Assembly: GCF_023065955.2 (NCBI RefSeq)
Contig: NW_026623100.1
Location: 65,910,727-65,974,726 of the forward strand
DNA: 64,000 nucleotides
Direction: 5' to 3'
Origin: Ursus arctos
Taxonomy: Eukaryota; Chordata; Mammalia; Carnivora; Ursidae
In this document: one piece after another, positions 1 through 12,290 of the stretch
How the letters are laid out: every line of letters begins with the position of its first letter
Position numbering within the stretch: position 1 is the first letter of the stretch
Position numbers and translations under genes: made by a program
The notes under the pieces: model-generated
What the model was told of the DNA's origin: nothing
Seen by the model: the letters and a program-made list of their open reading frames with translations, nothing else
The model's database searches: none

Positions 1-761
1 CATGTTAATAGAGCTGATATGGAAAATCCTGTTGCCATCTCTGTACTTGCTGAAAAGGCCTTGTGTAAATTCAGTACTCAACAAAATTGAGAATTGATGG
101 ATACTTCTTTAACATAACAACTTAGTCAGAAAACCAGCATCTTAATGGGGAAGCACTAGTGGCTTACTCTTTAGCTAGAAGAAGTGAAGAACAAGGTGCC
201 CAGTATCTCAGTTCTTATATTTCAAAACAAGGAAGCAAGAGAAAGCAGTTGGAACAGTGAGGGACAAAAAAGGGGAAAACTGCTTCTATGTGCGGATGGT
301 ACAGTTACAGATCTGACAAAAGAATCAGTGAATGAAGACTGATGAAGAAGATAAAGAATTCAGTAAAGTAGCAGGTGTAAGTAAAATTAGTATTTGGCAA
401 CCAGCCATATATATATGGAAAAAGGGAATACATTCAAAATAACTACAACAGCGGCAGAAACTCTGAGCATGGCCGTTGTAAGATATGTGTAAAGGTGTTA
501 GAACTGAATTTCCAAGAAGATGAAAATGGGTTCCTTTTTCACACCATACTCCAGGATAAATTCCAAACAAATGAGAAGTACAGTGTAAAACATAAAACCA
601 AGTTCTAAAGGAAAACATGCGTGAGTTCCTTTTAAAACCTGAGAATAATGAAGCTTTTTTAACTTTCTGGAAGCCTATGATTTTATCCCCTGAATCAACA
701 AACCCACCTCTGAGAGTCGATCCACAGACACACCGTCAACAATACAGAATAGCATAGTTTA

Positions 762-940
762 AGACTAATGCTTCTCAAACTTCAGCATGCATCAGAATTA
801 CGTGGAGCTTTTTATGACACAGATTCCTGGGCCCTGCCTTCAGAGTTTCTGATTCAAGATCTAGTAATTTGCATTCCTAACAGAGTTTTTGATACTGATG
901 GTGTTTTTCTTAGTGTAACACCTTAAGAGCCACTGGTTAA
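762..940 (+). mobile_element. MER5A-like hAT-Charlie non-autonomous DNA transposon
   Basis: The pattern 'tgcttctcaaacttcagcat ... gaattacgtggagc ... cagattcctgggcccTGCC ... cagagtttctgattc ... aatttgcatt ... gagccactggtt' matches MER5A. Terminal-repeat-like ends (TTCTCAAACTT and CCACTGG) are visible. It is diverged, as expected for a pre-eutherian or early eutherian element. Confidence 0.8.
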
Positions 941-1476
941 GACATTGTACTAATAAAAGTCCAGAAAGAACCAATATACTCATCATTCTGGTTGAAGAAA
1001 TTATAGTACATCTGCACAGTGGAATTCTGTGTACCTATTAAGAGGAATGTGGAAGATCTCTATATTCTGTTCTAGAATATTCCCCAGGATATATTAATTA
1101 TATTAAGTTTAAAAAAAAAATCCGTATTCTGGACAGCTTATGGTACTTGATTTTTTGCTTAAAGCAGTGAGTGAAAGTATAAAATAATCTATACTATGTT
1201 TTCACCAAAACAAAAATAACAAACAATGGAAGGCTACAAATTAATATAAATGATTTCCTAAACAGGAAGAGAAGTAATAAAGGGGTATAGACAGGGGAGG
1301 GAGCTAGACTCATATGGAAGTAAGTGGTTTACAACTTGAAGACTCTCCCACAAAACCAAAAAGGGACAGTTTGAGTGCCAAATTTGTAATGATTGTTTTC
1401 GATTCAAACATTTAAAAGACATAAACATCTCTGGGTTGATAATGACACTTCAAAATCACTTTTACATACTATTAGC

Positions 1477-2128
1477 TTTCAGAGACTGCTATAACAAATT
1501 ACAACAAACTAGATGCCTTAGAACAACAGAAATTTATTTTCGGGGGCGCCTGGGTGGCACAGCGGTTAAGCGTCTGCCTTCGGCTCAGGGCGTGATCCCG
1601 GCGTTATGGGATCGAGCCCCACATCAGGCTCTTCCGCTATGAGCCTGCTTCTTCCTCTCCCACTCCCCCTGCTTGTGTTCCCTCTCTCGCTGGCTGTCTC
1701 TATCTTTGTCAAATAAATAAATCTTTAAAAAAATAAATAAAAAATAAAAAATACTTATATATTAAAAAAAAATTTATTTTCGCATGTTCTGGAGGCCAGA
1801 AGTCTGGAATCAGGGTGTCCACAGGGCCACACTCCCTATGGAGGCTCTAGGGGAGAACTCTGTTTCTTGTATTCTTTAGCTTCTGGTGGTTGCTGACTTC
1901 CTTGCCTTGTGGCCACATCACTGCAATCTCTGCCTGTCTTCACATCACCTTCTTTTCTGTCTGTCCTCTGTGTCATTGGATTTAGGACACTGAGATAATC
2001 CAGGATGATCTCATCTCAAGATCCTTAACTTAATTACATCTGCCAAGACTCTTTTTCCAAATAATGTAACATGCACACATTCTGGGGATCAGGACATAAT
2101 TTTTTGTTGGCCACCATTCAGCCCACAA
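1477..2128 (-). mobile_element. MLT1-type ERVL-MaLR LTR, split by a SINE
   Basis: Antisense MLT1 features are clear: 'acaacagaaatttatt', 'ttctggaggccagaagtctg', 'ataatccaggatgatctcat' and 'cttaattacatctgcc'. It is a solitary, diverged LTR with no internal region or ORF. A young CAN-SINE splits it at 1543. Confidence 0.85.
1543..1769 (+). mobile_element. CAN-SINE (bear-type, full length) inside MLT1
   Basis: The full-length tRNA-Lys-derived body starts GGGGCGCCTGGGTGGCACAG and ends in (AAATA)n and A-rich tails. A perfect 13-bp target-site duplication AAATTTATTTTCG lies at 1530-1542 and 1770-1782. Confidence 0.95.
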
Positions 2129-2154
2129 CAAGTACCCACTCATTCTGAAAATAT

Positions 2155-2262
2155 ACTGAGTTTGGATCTTGGCTGTGTCCCTTACTGTCTGAGTCCTCTG
2201 GCAAACTAATTAAATTTCCTGATATGTAAAATTTAGATGATATTACAATATACAGAAGATGA
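2155..2262 (+). mobile_element. MIR-like fragment
   Basis: The MIR core pattern is visible: 'gagtttggatcttggctgtg ... cttactgtctg ... ctggcaaactaattaaattt ... tgtaaaatttagatgat'. It is strongly diverged. Confidence 0.55.
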
Positions 2263-2279
2263 TATTACAATATACAGAA
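2236..2279 (+). repeat. Perfect 22-bp tandem duplication
   Basis: The unit GATGATATTACAATATACAGAA occurs twice in direct succession without mismatch, at the end of a MIR remnant. Confidence 0.95.
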
Positions 2280-2320
2280 GAATGTGTATATTTGAAATTT
2301 ATGTATAAATCTATGTCCTT

Positions 2321-2441
2321 GGATCAAGCCCAGCATCAGGCTCCCTGTTCAGTGGGGTGTCCGATTCTCCCTCTCCCCAGGTACCCCCACTTGTGTGTCT
2401 TTCTCTCTCTGTCTCAAATAAATAAAACCTTAAAAAAATAA
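2321..2441 (+). mobile_element. 5'-truncated CAN-SINE (older)
   Basis: Starts within the SINE body (GGATCAAGCCCAGCATCAGG) and ends in an A-rich tail. ATGTCCTT precedes it and ATGTATGTCCTT follows it, an imperfect target duplication. Confidence 0.8.
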
Positions 2442-2457
2442 ATGTATGTCCTTAAAA

Positions 2458-2609
2458 CTTGATCCCGGCGTTATAGGATCGAGCCCCACATCAGGCTCCT
2501 CCGCTATGAGCCTGCTTCTTCCTCTCCCACTCCCCCTGCTTGTGTTCCCTCTCTCTCTGGCTCTCTCTATCTCTGTCAAATAAATAAATAAAATCTTAAA
2601 AAAAAAAAA
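2458..2609 (+). mobile_element. 5'-truncated CAN-SINE (bear-type, young)
   Basis: Begins mid-body at GATCCCGGCGTTATAGG and ends in a pure A tail. It is flanked by the perfect 16-bp direct repeat ATGTATGTCCTTAAAA at 2442-2457 and 2610-2625, so it inserted immediately behind the preceding truncated SINE. Confidence 0.92.
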
Positions 2610-3329
2610 ATGTATGTCCTTAAAAATCTTCCCATGTTTTAATTTGTGTAGAAAAGTGTTAGGATGCTAGCCCAAATACATTATTATTTCTGAGGGTAGA
2701 ATTGGAAGAGTTTGGGAATAGAAAGAGGACTTGTACCCACTTTAGAGGGTAGTTCAGTGAAGTCCTGTTCAAATGAATCTAGCATGCTATTAGATGCATA
2801 TAAGATAGTTACTTTTGGTTGCTCTTATTAATAAAATTGTGTCTGAAGACAGTGTAGCCACTAAAAGTAATTACGAAAAAGAAGTTTCTCAGCATGTGTT
2901 TAAGCCTTAAATATTTAAAAGGTAGGACAAAATTTAAGTTTCATAAAAGTTGTGATACCTATACTTGGTATTAAGTCAGTTCTGGGAGATGTTCCTTACT
3001 GGTGAATCCTGAAATTTTCATCATTTATTTCAAGCTGGCTTTGAGATATGTTTATGGTTCAATTGTTAGAAAGGGCTTTTGCCTTATGGGGGAATAGTCC
3101 AAATAGTTTGCCCTGGTAATTAGAGATAGCTTTATTGTCTTTTTTTCAGACTGCAAAGTGGAATTCTTATATACGCTAATAGAATTATTTTGTTTGTTTT
3201 CTGTTTATTCTCAGGCAGTATTTGAGGCAGGTAAGGAAACGTATATTTTCAGATTTCTGTAAGCCATTACAAAGAAGGAACATAGTCAAATATTAATGGT
3301 CTTTATTTTTGTTATGTCACTTTAAAAAC

Positions 3330-3945
3330 ATTGGTCAAATCAAAAAGGCAATAACAAGTGTTGAGAATGATTAGAACCCTCATACATTCCTGTAGAATCG
3401 TAAAAATGGTATAGCCATTTTGGAAAATATTTGACAGTTCCTTAAAAAGTTAAACATAGAGTTGATAGAAGACCCAGCAATTCTAGAATTGAAAATACAT
3501 GTCCAACACAAAATCGTGCTAATGAGTGTTCTTCATATCATAGTTCAGTGACCAAAAGGGGAAACAACCCAAATGTCTATCAGCTAATGAATAAACAAAG
3601 CGCAGCATATGCATACAATGGCCTATTATTCGATGATAAAAAGGAAGTAGTGATCCGTGCTTCAGTATGGATCAAACTTCAAAACATGCTTAGTGAAAAA
3701 AGCCACTCACAAAAGAGCATGTATGGTATGATTCCGTTTATATAAAAGGTCTAGAATAGGCAGATGCATAGGGACAGAAAGTAGATTAGTGATTGTATAG
3801 CACTAGGGGCATAGTTAGGGAAAAGCTTTTTGTGGGTGGTGAAAATTGATTCTGGTGATGATTCACAACTTTCAACCAAAGTGGTTGAATTTTTACACTT
3901 TAGGTGAATTGTATGTTATATAAATCTTAGTAAAGCTGTTGTTTT
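3330..3945 (+). mobile_element. Old L1 (L1M) 3' fragment
   Basis: Typical L1 ORF2-end and 3'UTR phrases appear: 'aaacaacccaaatgtctatc', 'aatgaataaacaaa' and 'tatggtatgattccgtttat'. It is heavily mutated; the 65-codon open stretch at 3548-3745 is a relic. Confidence 0.75.
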
Positions 3946-4716
3946 TTAAAATTGGTCAACATAAGTAGACTGAGGATGTGGTTTCTTTTCTCTGCTCAGT
4001 TATCTCAAGAATTATCCAACCTTATTTTTGTATGATACATCACAACGAATTTTTTCTTAATGTCGCACTTTATGTCAGTTCTTTCCCATAGATAAACCTT
4101 ATCGTAAGGGTGGGAGTGCAAAGCCAGGTATCCCAAGTATGATAAGTCACCTTCTTCGTATTTTCTGCTGTTGGCCTCTTTAAATGTCATCTACTCTGTA
4201 TTCCTTCCTTAGGACTTATAAGAATCCGTTGAAAAGCTGTTTTCCTAAACTGTGTATTCCAATGAACCATGCTTTTGCATTTTTATGTCAGGTAGCTACC
4301 TACCAACATACTTTATAGTATCTTCAACTCTTTAGCCATACCATGGAATGCCATGTTGCTATCCAGGCCTTTTCAGTCCAATTACTGTGGAAAGGAGAAG
4401 GTGTTAGTAAGCATGTACTCCTCCAGAGTCATTACTACCAGTAGCAATTATTATTTTATTATTTCTGTCATTAAAGGGTCTTAATCAGCATTTTCTTTGT
4501 TACCTCTTATCATGAGAAATGCACTGCTGAACTTTACAGAACATAAAAGTCTAATTGGTGTGTTAGTATAATAGGGTATAGGCTCCTCAAGGGAAAACCC
4601 TTATTCACATAAGACTGAGGTTTGGCCAAGCTCTGATGAGGTATAAAACAAGTAGTGATGAAGTAGAGAGGGGTTAACCCTGTGCAAACGTACATTGCTT
4701 CCCTGAGAGAAATCCT

Positions 4717-4915
4717 TTTTTTTTTTTTTTTTAAGATTTTATTTATTTATTTGACAGAGAGCCAGCGAGAGAGGGAACACAAGCAGGGGGAGTGGGAGAG
4801 GAAAAAGCAGGCTCCTAGTGGAGAAGCCTGATGTGGGGCTCCATCCCAGGACTCTGGGATCACACCCTGAGCCAAAGGCAGATGCTTAACGACTGAGCCA
4901 CCAAGGTGCCCCCCA
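4717..4915 (-). mobile_element. CAN-SINE
   Basis: Complete reverse-oriented copy from a T-rich tail to GGTGCCCC. The perfect 13-bp target duplication TGAGAGAAATCCT is at 4704-4716 and 4916-4928. Confidence 0.95.
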
Positions 4916-5445
4916 TGAGAGAAATCCTAAAGTACCCTCTCACACGGGTAGGCCTGAAACTCTTGATTTAAGAGATGAAGGAATATAATAGGTAAAGCTA
5001 TAGTAGAGTTTTTGAGGTGGAGTGGCCTTATTGCCTTCATTTTAAAGATAGGGAAAACTGGGACCCATTCTGTCAGTCGACGGCTCTTTCACTATATCAT
5101 GTTGTCATTAGATTTACCTTAAGAACATACATACTATCCAATAGGCTCTAGAATCTTCTCTAAGTTTTATCTAATTTGATGACTCATGGTTTGTATTCTG
5201 CTTCCTGTTTCAGTCAGTCTATTGAAAAAAATCAAATAGTGAAAAGTAATGAATACTAACACCCATCCCTTCCCCATCCTATCATCCTTCACTAGAGCTT
5301 TCTGAGGAAATATACTGAAAAGGGAGGCTGTTTGCAGTAGAACTCCAAAAAGAAGATCCTTCCCAAAAGTGTTTGGTCACAGTTCTTAATACAGGTAGCA
5401 GCATATGATTGGGGAAGGAATGGTGCTTGATATCAACTCTGATAA

Positions 5446-5640
<195 letters not shown>

Positions 5641-5874
5641 TAACAATTCAAGATTCTAGAAGTCATTGAAAATTTCTTGAAAGGACACTAGGTCCTTTTA
5701 AGGAAAACTTTCATGCAGTTTCCCAATTTGGATTTAATAATTTATGTACTTGTGTGTTATAGGTTTGTGGTAGCTAGTCTTTTTATCACATTTTAAAAGC
5801 TCTTCATTTGTTCCTAATTTGCTAAGAGGTTTTTGTTTGTGTGCATGTTTGTGGTTTTTAAATTATGAATAGGT

Positions 5875-6470
5875 GTTGAACTTTTCAGGTTTCTTTTCTT
5901 CAGCATTTATTGAGATGGTCAGGGAGCTTTTCTGTTTAAATTTACTAATATACAGACTTCCATGGCTGGATTTTCTAATGGTAACATATACTTAGCTTTC
6001 AGGAATAAACTCTATGTATGTTTGTTACGTATTTTTTAATATGTTATGGATTTTTCTTTTTTAAGATTTTTGTTAGATTTTGCTGTTTTCTTGTACAGTT
6101 GTACAATTTTGGAATCAGGGTGGTTCTAGCATCATAAAATAAGTTGGGTAGCTCTGTATTTTTCTAGACTTTTGGAAAACAATTATAGAATTCTTTTCTT
6201 AGCATTTCAGTTTCATCTGTTACTGGTCTTATTTGATTCCTGCTTTTTGAACTAATTTTGGAAAAAATTCTTTTCGTAATTTTGGGTATTTATTTCTCTT
6301 AGAAAATGGTCCATTTCACCTGACTTTTAAAAATATTTGCATAAAGTTGTAGTAGCATTCCTTTATGTTTCTTTTTCCTTCCCCTCAGTGTTGTTCATTT
6401 ATAACTTTTTTTTTTTTCCTCCAGTGTGCCTTGCCATTGGTCTGTGTTATTGGGCTTTTCAAAGAACTTT
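5875..6470 (-). mobile_element. Old L1 fragment (antisense ORF2-like)
   Basis: The sequence resembles reverse-complement L1 ORF2: 'ttcttcagcatttattgaga', 'gtggttctagcatcat' and 'aaaatggtccatttcacctg'. Strongly diverged, so boundaries are approximate. Confidence 0.5.
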
Positions 6471-6479
6471 TATTTTGAA

Positions 6480-6740
6480 ATGCAAATGATCAATAAATAC
6501 AAATTCACTAGTAATTAACTGAACATTGACAAACTACTTTTATCCTCAGATTGGTATAAACTAAAGAACCTAATTATCAGGCATTGGCAAGTGTGTAGAA
6601 AAACGGCTACTGGTAGTTTGCTGGTGGAATATAAATTACTGTACTTTGGAAAGAAATCTTGTGATTATCTATTAAAGTTGTAAATACACATGCCCTAATG
6701 ACTAAGCATTTGAACATTTTGGAACTTAGGTTAGAAAAAT

Positions 6741-6785
<45 letters not shown>

Positions 6786-7260
6786 AATTATACACACACA
6801 GAAAAATATTTGCGTTAAAGTTTGTAATAGCAAAAACTTGCAAGTAACCAAATATGTATCAGGGAATTCCTTCATAAATGATGCCATTTTTACGTGCTGG
6901 ATATAATTGTGAAAGATTAAAAGTTTGTAATGTGGTCGTTACATACACATGGAAGCATCACCACACTATAATGTCGAATCATTAAAGTTAAGTTGTATTA
7001 CAACATGTAGAGCATGATACCATTGATAAAAATAAACACATACCCACAATACAATATTACATTTTAAATAGAAACATACACTGTTAGTGTAAAAAAGAAA
7101 GTTAAGTAAGGAAAAATAAATTGACTGTAGTTACTTCTGAAGATTAGGGGACAAGACTTGAGTGGTGGTCAAGAGAGCTTTATGTTCGACTTAAGTGGTA
7201 AAGATGTAATTATGTATTATCTTTGTAATTGAAATTTTAAAAATTATGTAGGTCTTAAAG
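6480..7260 (+). mobile_element. Old L1 fragment with embedded (AT)n
   Basis: L1 3'-end-like phrases (a 'ggtggaatataaatta...' stretch, then 'gatgccatttttacgtgctg' and 'agaaacatacactg') suggest a degraded sense L1. Confidence 0.45.
6744..6783. repeat. (AT)n microsatellite
   Basis: About 20 uninterrupted AT dinucleotides. Confidence 0.97.
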
Positions 7261-8984
7261 TATTAAAAAAAGTAAAGCAAAAGTGCTTTTATTGAAAGAG
7301 TTTCAGAAATTTGATAGGATTAATTGCTGTCTGCCTGGATAATCTCATAGCAGTTGTATTTTTATAAATTCTTTGGAAGATTTTAAGAAGTATAAGATGC
7401 TTATTTCTATAAGAAAAGGCATGTATTTTCCTAAACCTTGTTAGATAATGCATGACATGTTTACTGCTCCTGTATTATACTCCTATAATCCCAAGAGTCA
7501 AATGTATTTTCTTTAAAGAATACCAGTATGGAAAAGTAGGTAAATAGATTATTGGTATGTAAAGTAAGACCTTGCCTCCAGTGTATGTTTTTTATAGTAT
7601 TAGGTGAGAAAAATTACTTCAGTATAAGTTATCCTTTAAGGTTTTTGTTGTTGTTGTTTTTAAATAGAATTAGGAACAGTGTTTGTAAACTACTGAGGGA
7701 GGAAAAAACTGAGTACAGTTCTTAAATAGAAAGGCTATAAGTTACTCTGTTTCCATCATGTGTCTGAATTTACATGATCACAGCAGGAATAGATGAGATC
7801 AAATGGTTCTATTAAATTTTGCATTAACCTAGAATGATCTGGATATTGTGAGTGACACAAAGGAAGATCCAGTGGCTGCCACCCAGGAGGCCTATGAACA
7901 TTTTCTGTTCTGATTGCAGAGAATGAGAGATAAGCTGTAATCAGTGATCAAACAACACTGACAATTTTTTATATATTGTGCTCTGCCTTGGCTGTTACAA
8001 ATGTTATAGGTGAATATAAGCCGGATCCCTGACTCCCTCAGTTAATTTTTTCCTTTGGCAGCTTAGGTCAAGATCAGTTGTTGCACCATGCCTGTATAAC
8101 TTAGCCAGAGATGAGTGTGAAGAGGCAATGGGAATCAAGTAGCCAGTTATTCCACACTTTTTTTGCATGATAGTCTTGAAGGTTAAAGCTTGAACTGGCG
8201 ATTTGCAAGGTCATAGATTTCCAGTCTTTTCCTGAAAGCTTTACTTTCTTAGTTTCTATGTTTTGTTTTGTTTTTTAAACCTTGAGTTTAAAAGTTGCTT
8301 TCATATATTTTCATGACTAAACTCTGGGAAGTTAGCTGTCTTCTTATTTATTTTAAACAGTTTATGGTGGTGTATTCTGTAAACTAGAAACATTATAGAA
8401 ATAAAAATATGCTGAAATAGCCTGAAGAAATTATACCGTTCTTAGAACCAGTATTTTCTAACTTTCCTTTCCTTCTATTTGTTGTGTTGCTGTAAATTGC
8501 TGAGGATTTGGTCATTGGGCCAAATCTTACTGCACTTACAGGAGATCAGAATCAAATAGGTATTCAACACAAATTGTTCAAATGTATCATCTCTGAGAAA
8601 TATGGAAGCTAAATATTTACACTTCTGCATAGAGCTGATGCAAATGGGACTCTTTTTGGTCAAGGATTTGGAAGCCTCTAATTTTCTGTTGCTCCAAGTA
8701 TGGAAAGTCCGTGCCTTACTGGTGATTTTTTAACTTCTAAAAATGTTCTTGACTAATTTTCACATTTATACACAAAAGTCATACTGCCAGAAAATATTCA
8801 GACTCTTAAGTATCATTTTGGCCTTGCATTTAATTGGTTTCATTTAGGTTTTTGTTTACTTTGAGGGCTTCAGAGAAATTGGACGATCATCTTGCTCTTC
8901 ACCACTTAGAAGGCAGTCATTCACTTTCTGTTATTACTAAAAATGATTTTATTTTGTTGCTTATAGTCCGTTTTCTTTTTATAG

Positions 8985-9114
8985 GCTCTCAAACAGCAAC
9001 AGCAGAAGAAGCAGCAGCAACAGCAATGCAGGCCAAGTATGTCCATCTCCTCCAACCAGCCTCTGTCTCTGAAGACGGTCAAAGCAACCAGTGACTCTGT
9101 ACCTGCCAAACCTG
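8985..9114 (+). CDS. ASXL2: ASXL2 coding exon with Gln/Lys tract
   Basis: The acceptor is TTTTTATAG ending at 8984 and the donor is CCTG|GTAGGC at 9114/9115. It enters in phase 0 and leaves in phase 1: 43 codons plus one base. The translation starts [20 protein letters not shown] and continues through [16 protein letters not shown], as in ASXL2. The Gln/Lys run is encoded by a mix of CAG, CAA and AAG codons at 8991-9026, so it is not a pure trinucleotide repeat. The segment is low-complexity and probably disordered. It follows a 3.4-kb intron and lies 788 bp before the next exon. Confidence 0.92.
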
Positions 9115-9902
9115 GTAGGCAGACTAGGGTGTCTTTTCAATGGGAATTTCTATTTCCATTATTTTTGTGCTGTTTTTCTAATTTGTATACCTTATCATTT
9201 ATTTTTAAATTACTGGGTTTATTTACATACTCTTTTACTGCCAGATCATCAATATAAATCCTTTCAGGAAAAATGGGAAAATTTATGCAGAATCATCATG
9301 CAGTTATGAAAAAATAAATCAGCGAGATTTGCATGTTAGAATGAAATCAATGACTGACTTCCAAGATGTCTAATCTAGTAATATTTGGAAGCCTTGAATT
9401 AGTGACCTTACAAAGCTGATGTTGCCAAGACACTCAGACTAAACCCTTCACCAGTTCTCTCCTTTAAAGATAAAATGTTTTCGTAAGAACATAGGCTACA
9501 TTTGAGTTTCCATTGGATATAAACACAGGCCTTTGGATTTTTGTTGTTGTTTGTTGTTTTTCATCTAAAGCAGATTACATACAGACTTTGTATTTTATTA
9601 CACAGTTCATTCAGATACTAGCTGATTGTAGGACCTGCCAAATTTAAACGGTATCTTGAAGAACTTTGCATTTTTGTTAGGAAGGAAATTTACCACCAGA
9701 AGCAGATAATGTGCTGGGGAGAAGGAAGTGATTTTATTTAACTTTTAAAACCTGAATTTGGAGACTCAGAACTCATTTGCAGGGTCACATTGCATCATAC
9801 GTAACTCCTTTTAGTTTGTGTTGAATGATTTGATTGATTGATTGATTGATTTCTATCTATAACCTCAGTGTCACCAGTCTTTGATGTATTTTTTTCTCTT
9901 AG
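9115..9902 (+). other. ASXL2: ASXL2 short intron
   Basis: 788-bp intron without a recognised transposon. A (GATT)n run of about six units lies at 9829-9852, about 50 bp before the acceptor. Confidence 0.85.
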
Positions 9903-10046
9903 CAATATGGGAAGGAAAGCCATCTGATGGGCAGTCAAGCAGCCCACAAAACTCGAACTCTAGCTATTCTTGTTCAGTTCAAGTGGAAAATCCCTTGCTA
10001 GGCTTGGGGAAGAAGTCATTCCAGAGGTCTGACAGGCTCCACACAA
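9903..10046 (+). CDS. ASXL2: ASXL2 coding exon, symmetric phase 1-1 (cassette-compatible)
   Basis: The acceptor is TTTTTTTCTCTTAG ending at 9902 and the donor is ACACAA|GTAAGT. The 144-bp exon enters and leaves in phase 1. It reads [20 protein letters not shown], then a Ser/Cys-rich stretch and [16 protein letters not shown], matching ASXL2. It encodes the linker just before the DEUBAD domain. It is the only exon here whose length is a multiple of three with matching phases, so skipping it would keep the frame. The donor is close to consensus. Confidence 0.92.
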
Positions 10047-11193
10047 GTAAGTTAGTTTACAAAAGATTTCAGTTCTGAGTCTTAATTTGTCACCTCTGTT
10101 TGAAATTCATCAGTTGTTTTGTGGTTTAGTTCTTTTTCTGACAATAGGTTGCTCTGTCCAGCATTATTTATGTCTTATTTCTGTGTACAGAAAAGTAGGA
10201 CTCATAATTAAACATGGCGAACTGACCCTTTTCTCCTGCTGCCTCTGAAATCCCACTAAGATGGGAATATGGAAATCCAAAAGATTAGATCCAAAAGGGT
10301 GAAGAAAACAAAGAGACAGCAGATGGGCAAGCAGTGTCAAGAAATTTTGATGAAAACGATGCTGAGCAACAGATGCCAATAAGCCAGCCAGCTAAGGCTG
10401 CAGAACAGCAGAAAGATTCACGAACGGGAGACACCATGTGTCATAGTGGGGAAGGGTAAAGCCTGGGGTTGAAAAAAAGAGCCTTTTTAAAAAGTTAATG
10501 AGAAGCAGTTGATGCCTCACCTTAGCAGGATAGATTGTTTATTTTTGAGGTGAAATTAAACCATACAGACTTCAAACTGAGAGATACCACTCATGGCTGA
10601 GGGCAGATAATGAGACAGTGAATTGAAATCAGGGAAATCAAGAAAGATATAAATACTAATAGTGTTCCTTCTGCTTGGCTTCCAGAACGCTACTAGTAAG
10701 GCATATTTCTGTCACCACAACTTCCTTCCTCCCAGCCCCATATGTGTTCCAGCAGGAGACGGGTGGGTTGGTGCCTAAAGAAATTGATTAGCCTCAGAAG
10801 AAGATCTGCAGGCAAATTTATAGATTCCCAAATAGGAATCATCTTGGTCAAACTTCTGTGAAGCTCACTAGTCTGTAAGACCCACCTATGCACCCAGAAT
10901 TTTGAGTGAGCCTTTTTAATGCCTTTTCCTTGTGATTATTTGTGATTACCTTTGAAGAAGATCTCCATCATGAGACACAGAATCTGAAATACAAATTCAA
11001 AAGAAACAGACAATTCAGGAAGATTTAAAAGAAATAACTTTAAAAACTGTAATATCCACAGAAAGATAAAAAGGCGATATTGCAGCCATGAAAGAACAGA
11101 TTGCTATTTTAAAAATCGAAAAATAAACGAAGAGTTCCAGGGTATTAACTAATATGGCAGCCGAAGTTTAAAAAAAAAAAAAAAAAAAAAGGT

Positions 11194-11375
11194 GGGGCCC
11201 CTGGGTGGTTCAGTCGGTTAAGTGTCTCTCTTCGGCTCAGTCATGATCCCAGGGTCCTCACATTGGGCTCTCTGCTCAGCAGGGAGTCTTCTTCTCCCTT
11301 TCCCTCTGCCTGCTGCTCCCCCTGCTTGGTCCTGCTCTCTCTCTCTGTGTCAAATAAATAAATACAATCTTAAAA
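11194..11375 (+). mobile_element. CAN-SINE
   Basis: Starts GGGGCCCCTGGGTGGTTCAG and ends AAATAAATAAATACAATCTT, preceded by a poly(A) of about 20 nt. It is a diverged older subfamily. Confidence 0.9.
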
Positions 11376-11406
11376 TACTACTACTAATAATAGAAATACT
11401 AAAATG

Positions 11407-11626
11407 CGGGCCGCCTGGGTAGCACAGTCAATTGAGTGTCTAGCTCTTAGTTTTGGTTCAGGTTGTGATCTTGGGGTCGTGGGATCAGGCCCACATTGGG
11501 CTCCACTTTCAGCATGAAGTCTGCTTGGGTTTCTTTCTCCCTCTCTCCCTGCTCTTCCTCGCCCGCCTCCCCTCCCCCCACTTGCTTGCTCTCTCTGTCT
11601 CTCAAATGAATAAATAAATCTTAAAA
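11407..11626 (+). mobile_element. CAN-SINE
   Basis: Starts CGGGCCGCCTGGGTAGCACAG and ends in an AAATAAATCTTAAAAA tail. Same orientation as its neighbour 30 bp upstream. Confidence 0.9.
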
Positions 11627-12185
11627 ATACTGAAAGGTGAAGAAATTTCTGTGAACATAGGTCAAAAGAGAGATTCAAATGGAGTGAAAAGGTAAAAAAA
11701 ATTGGAATACCGTTCTAGGATGTCTGCTGTCTAAAATAGTAGAACCATCAGAAAGAACAGAAATTGAAAGGGGGGTTAAGATAATAAAAGAAATAATAAA
11801 AGAAAATTCCAAAGAATTGAAAGCCACAGATTTCAAAGATGAAAGTTCATAATTGGTGTGAAGAAACATGTATAAAAAGAAACCCTATTCCAAGGCACAT
11901 TCCTTAAAAATTTCAAAACATCTGGGAAAATGAGAATATTCCAAGGAGAAAGAAAATACTCCACATAGAAAGATGTAAGAATTGGAATGGTAAACATCTC
12001 AGCAGCAGAATAGGAGCTAAAAGATGTGTAGCAATGTGACAAAATTCAAAGGATTAATTATTCTATACCCATTAATATGTTCCAGACCCTTCCAAATTAT
12101 TGTGTGAATTAATATTTTCAGACTGCTTTATTTTTTTTGTTGTTTTTTGATTTTACAAAATTATTTATTAAAAAATAAGTAAGAT

Positions 12186-12290
12186 AGCTGCCTGGTGGCT
12201 CAGTCAAGTTAAGCATTTGACTCCTGATTTCAGCTCAGATCATGATCTCAGGGACATGAGATCGAGCTCTTGAGCTCTGGGTTTGGCATA
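12186..12290 (+). mobile_element. Partial old CAN-SINE (5' half)
   Basis: Only the tRNA-like half (CTGCCTGGTGGCTCAGTC ... GATCATGATCTCAGGGACAT) remains; the pyrimidine tract and tail are missing. Confidence 0.75.

Larger units (their letters stand above)
10180..12130 (+). mobile_element. Possible old L1/HAL1 5'-region fragment, interrupted by SINEs
   Basis: Purine-rich phrases recall the ORF1 region of old L1 or HAL1: 'ccaaggcacattccttaaaaa', 'ttcaaaacatctgggaaaatgag' and 'attattctatacccatt'. Two CAN-SINEs (11194-11375 and 11407-11626) interrupt it. The match is remembered by eye and weak. Confidence 0.4.

Noticed and set aside
1543..1610. tRNA-Lys-like sequence at the heads of the SINEs
   Set aside because: These are SINE promoters derived from tRNA, not functional tRNA genes.
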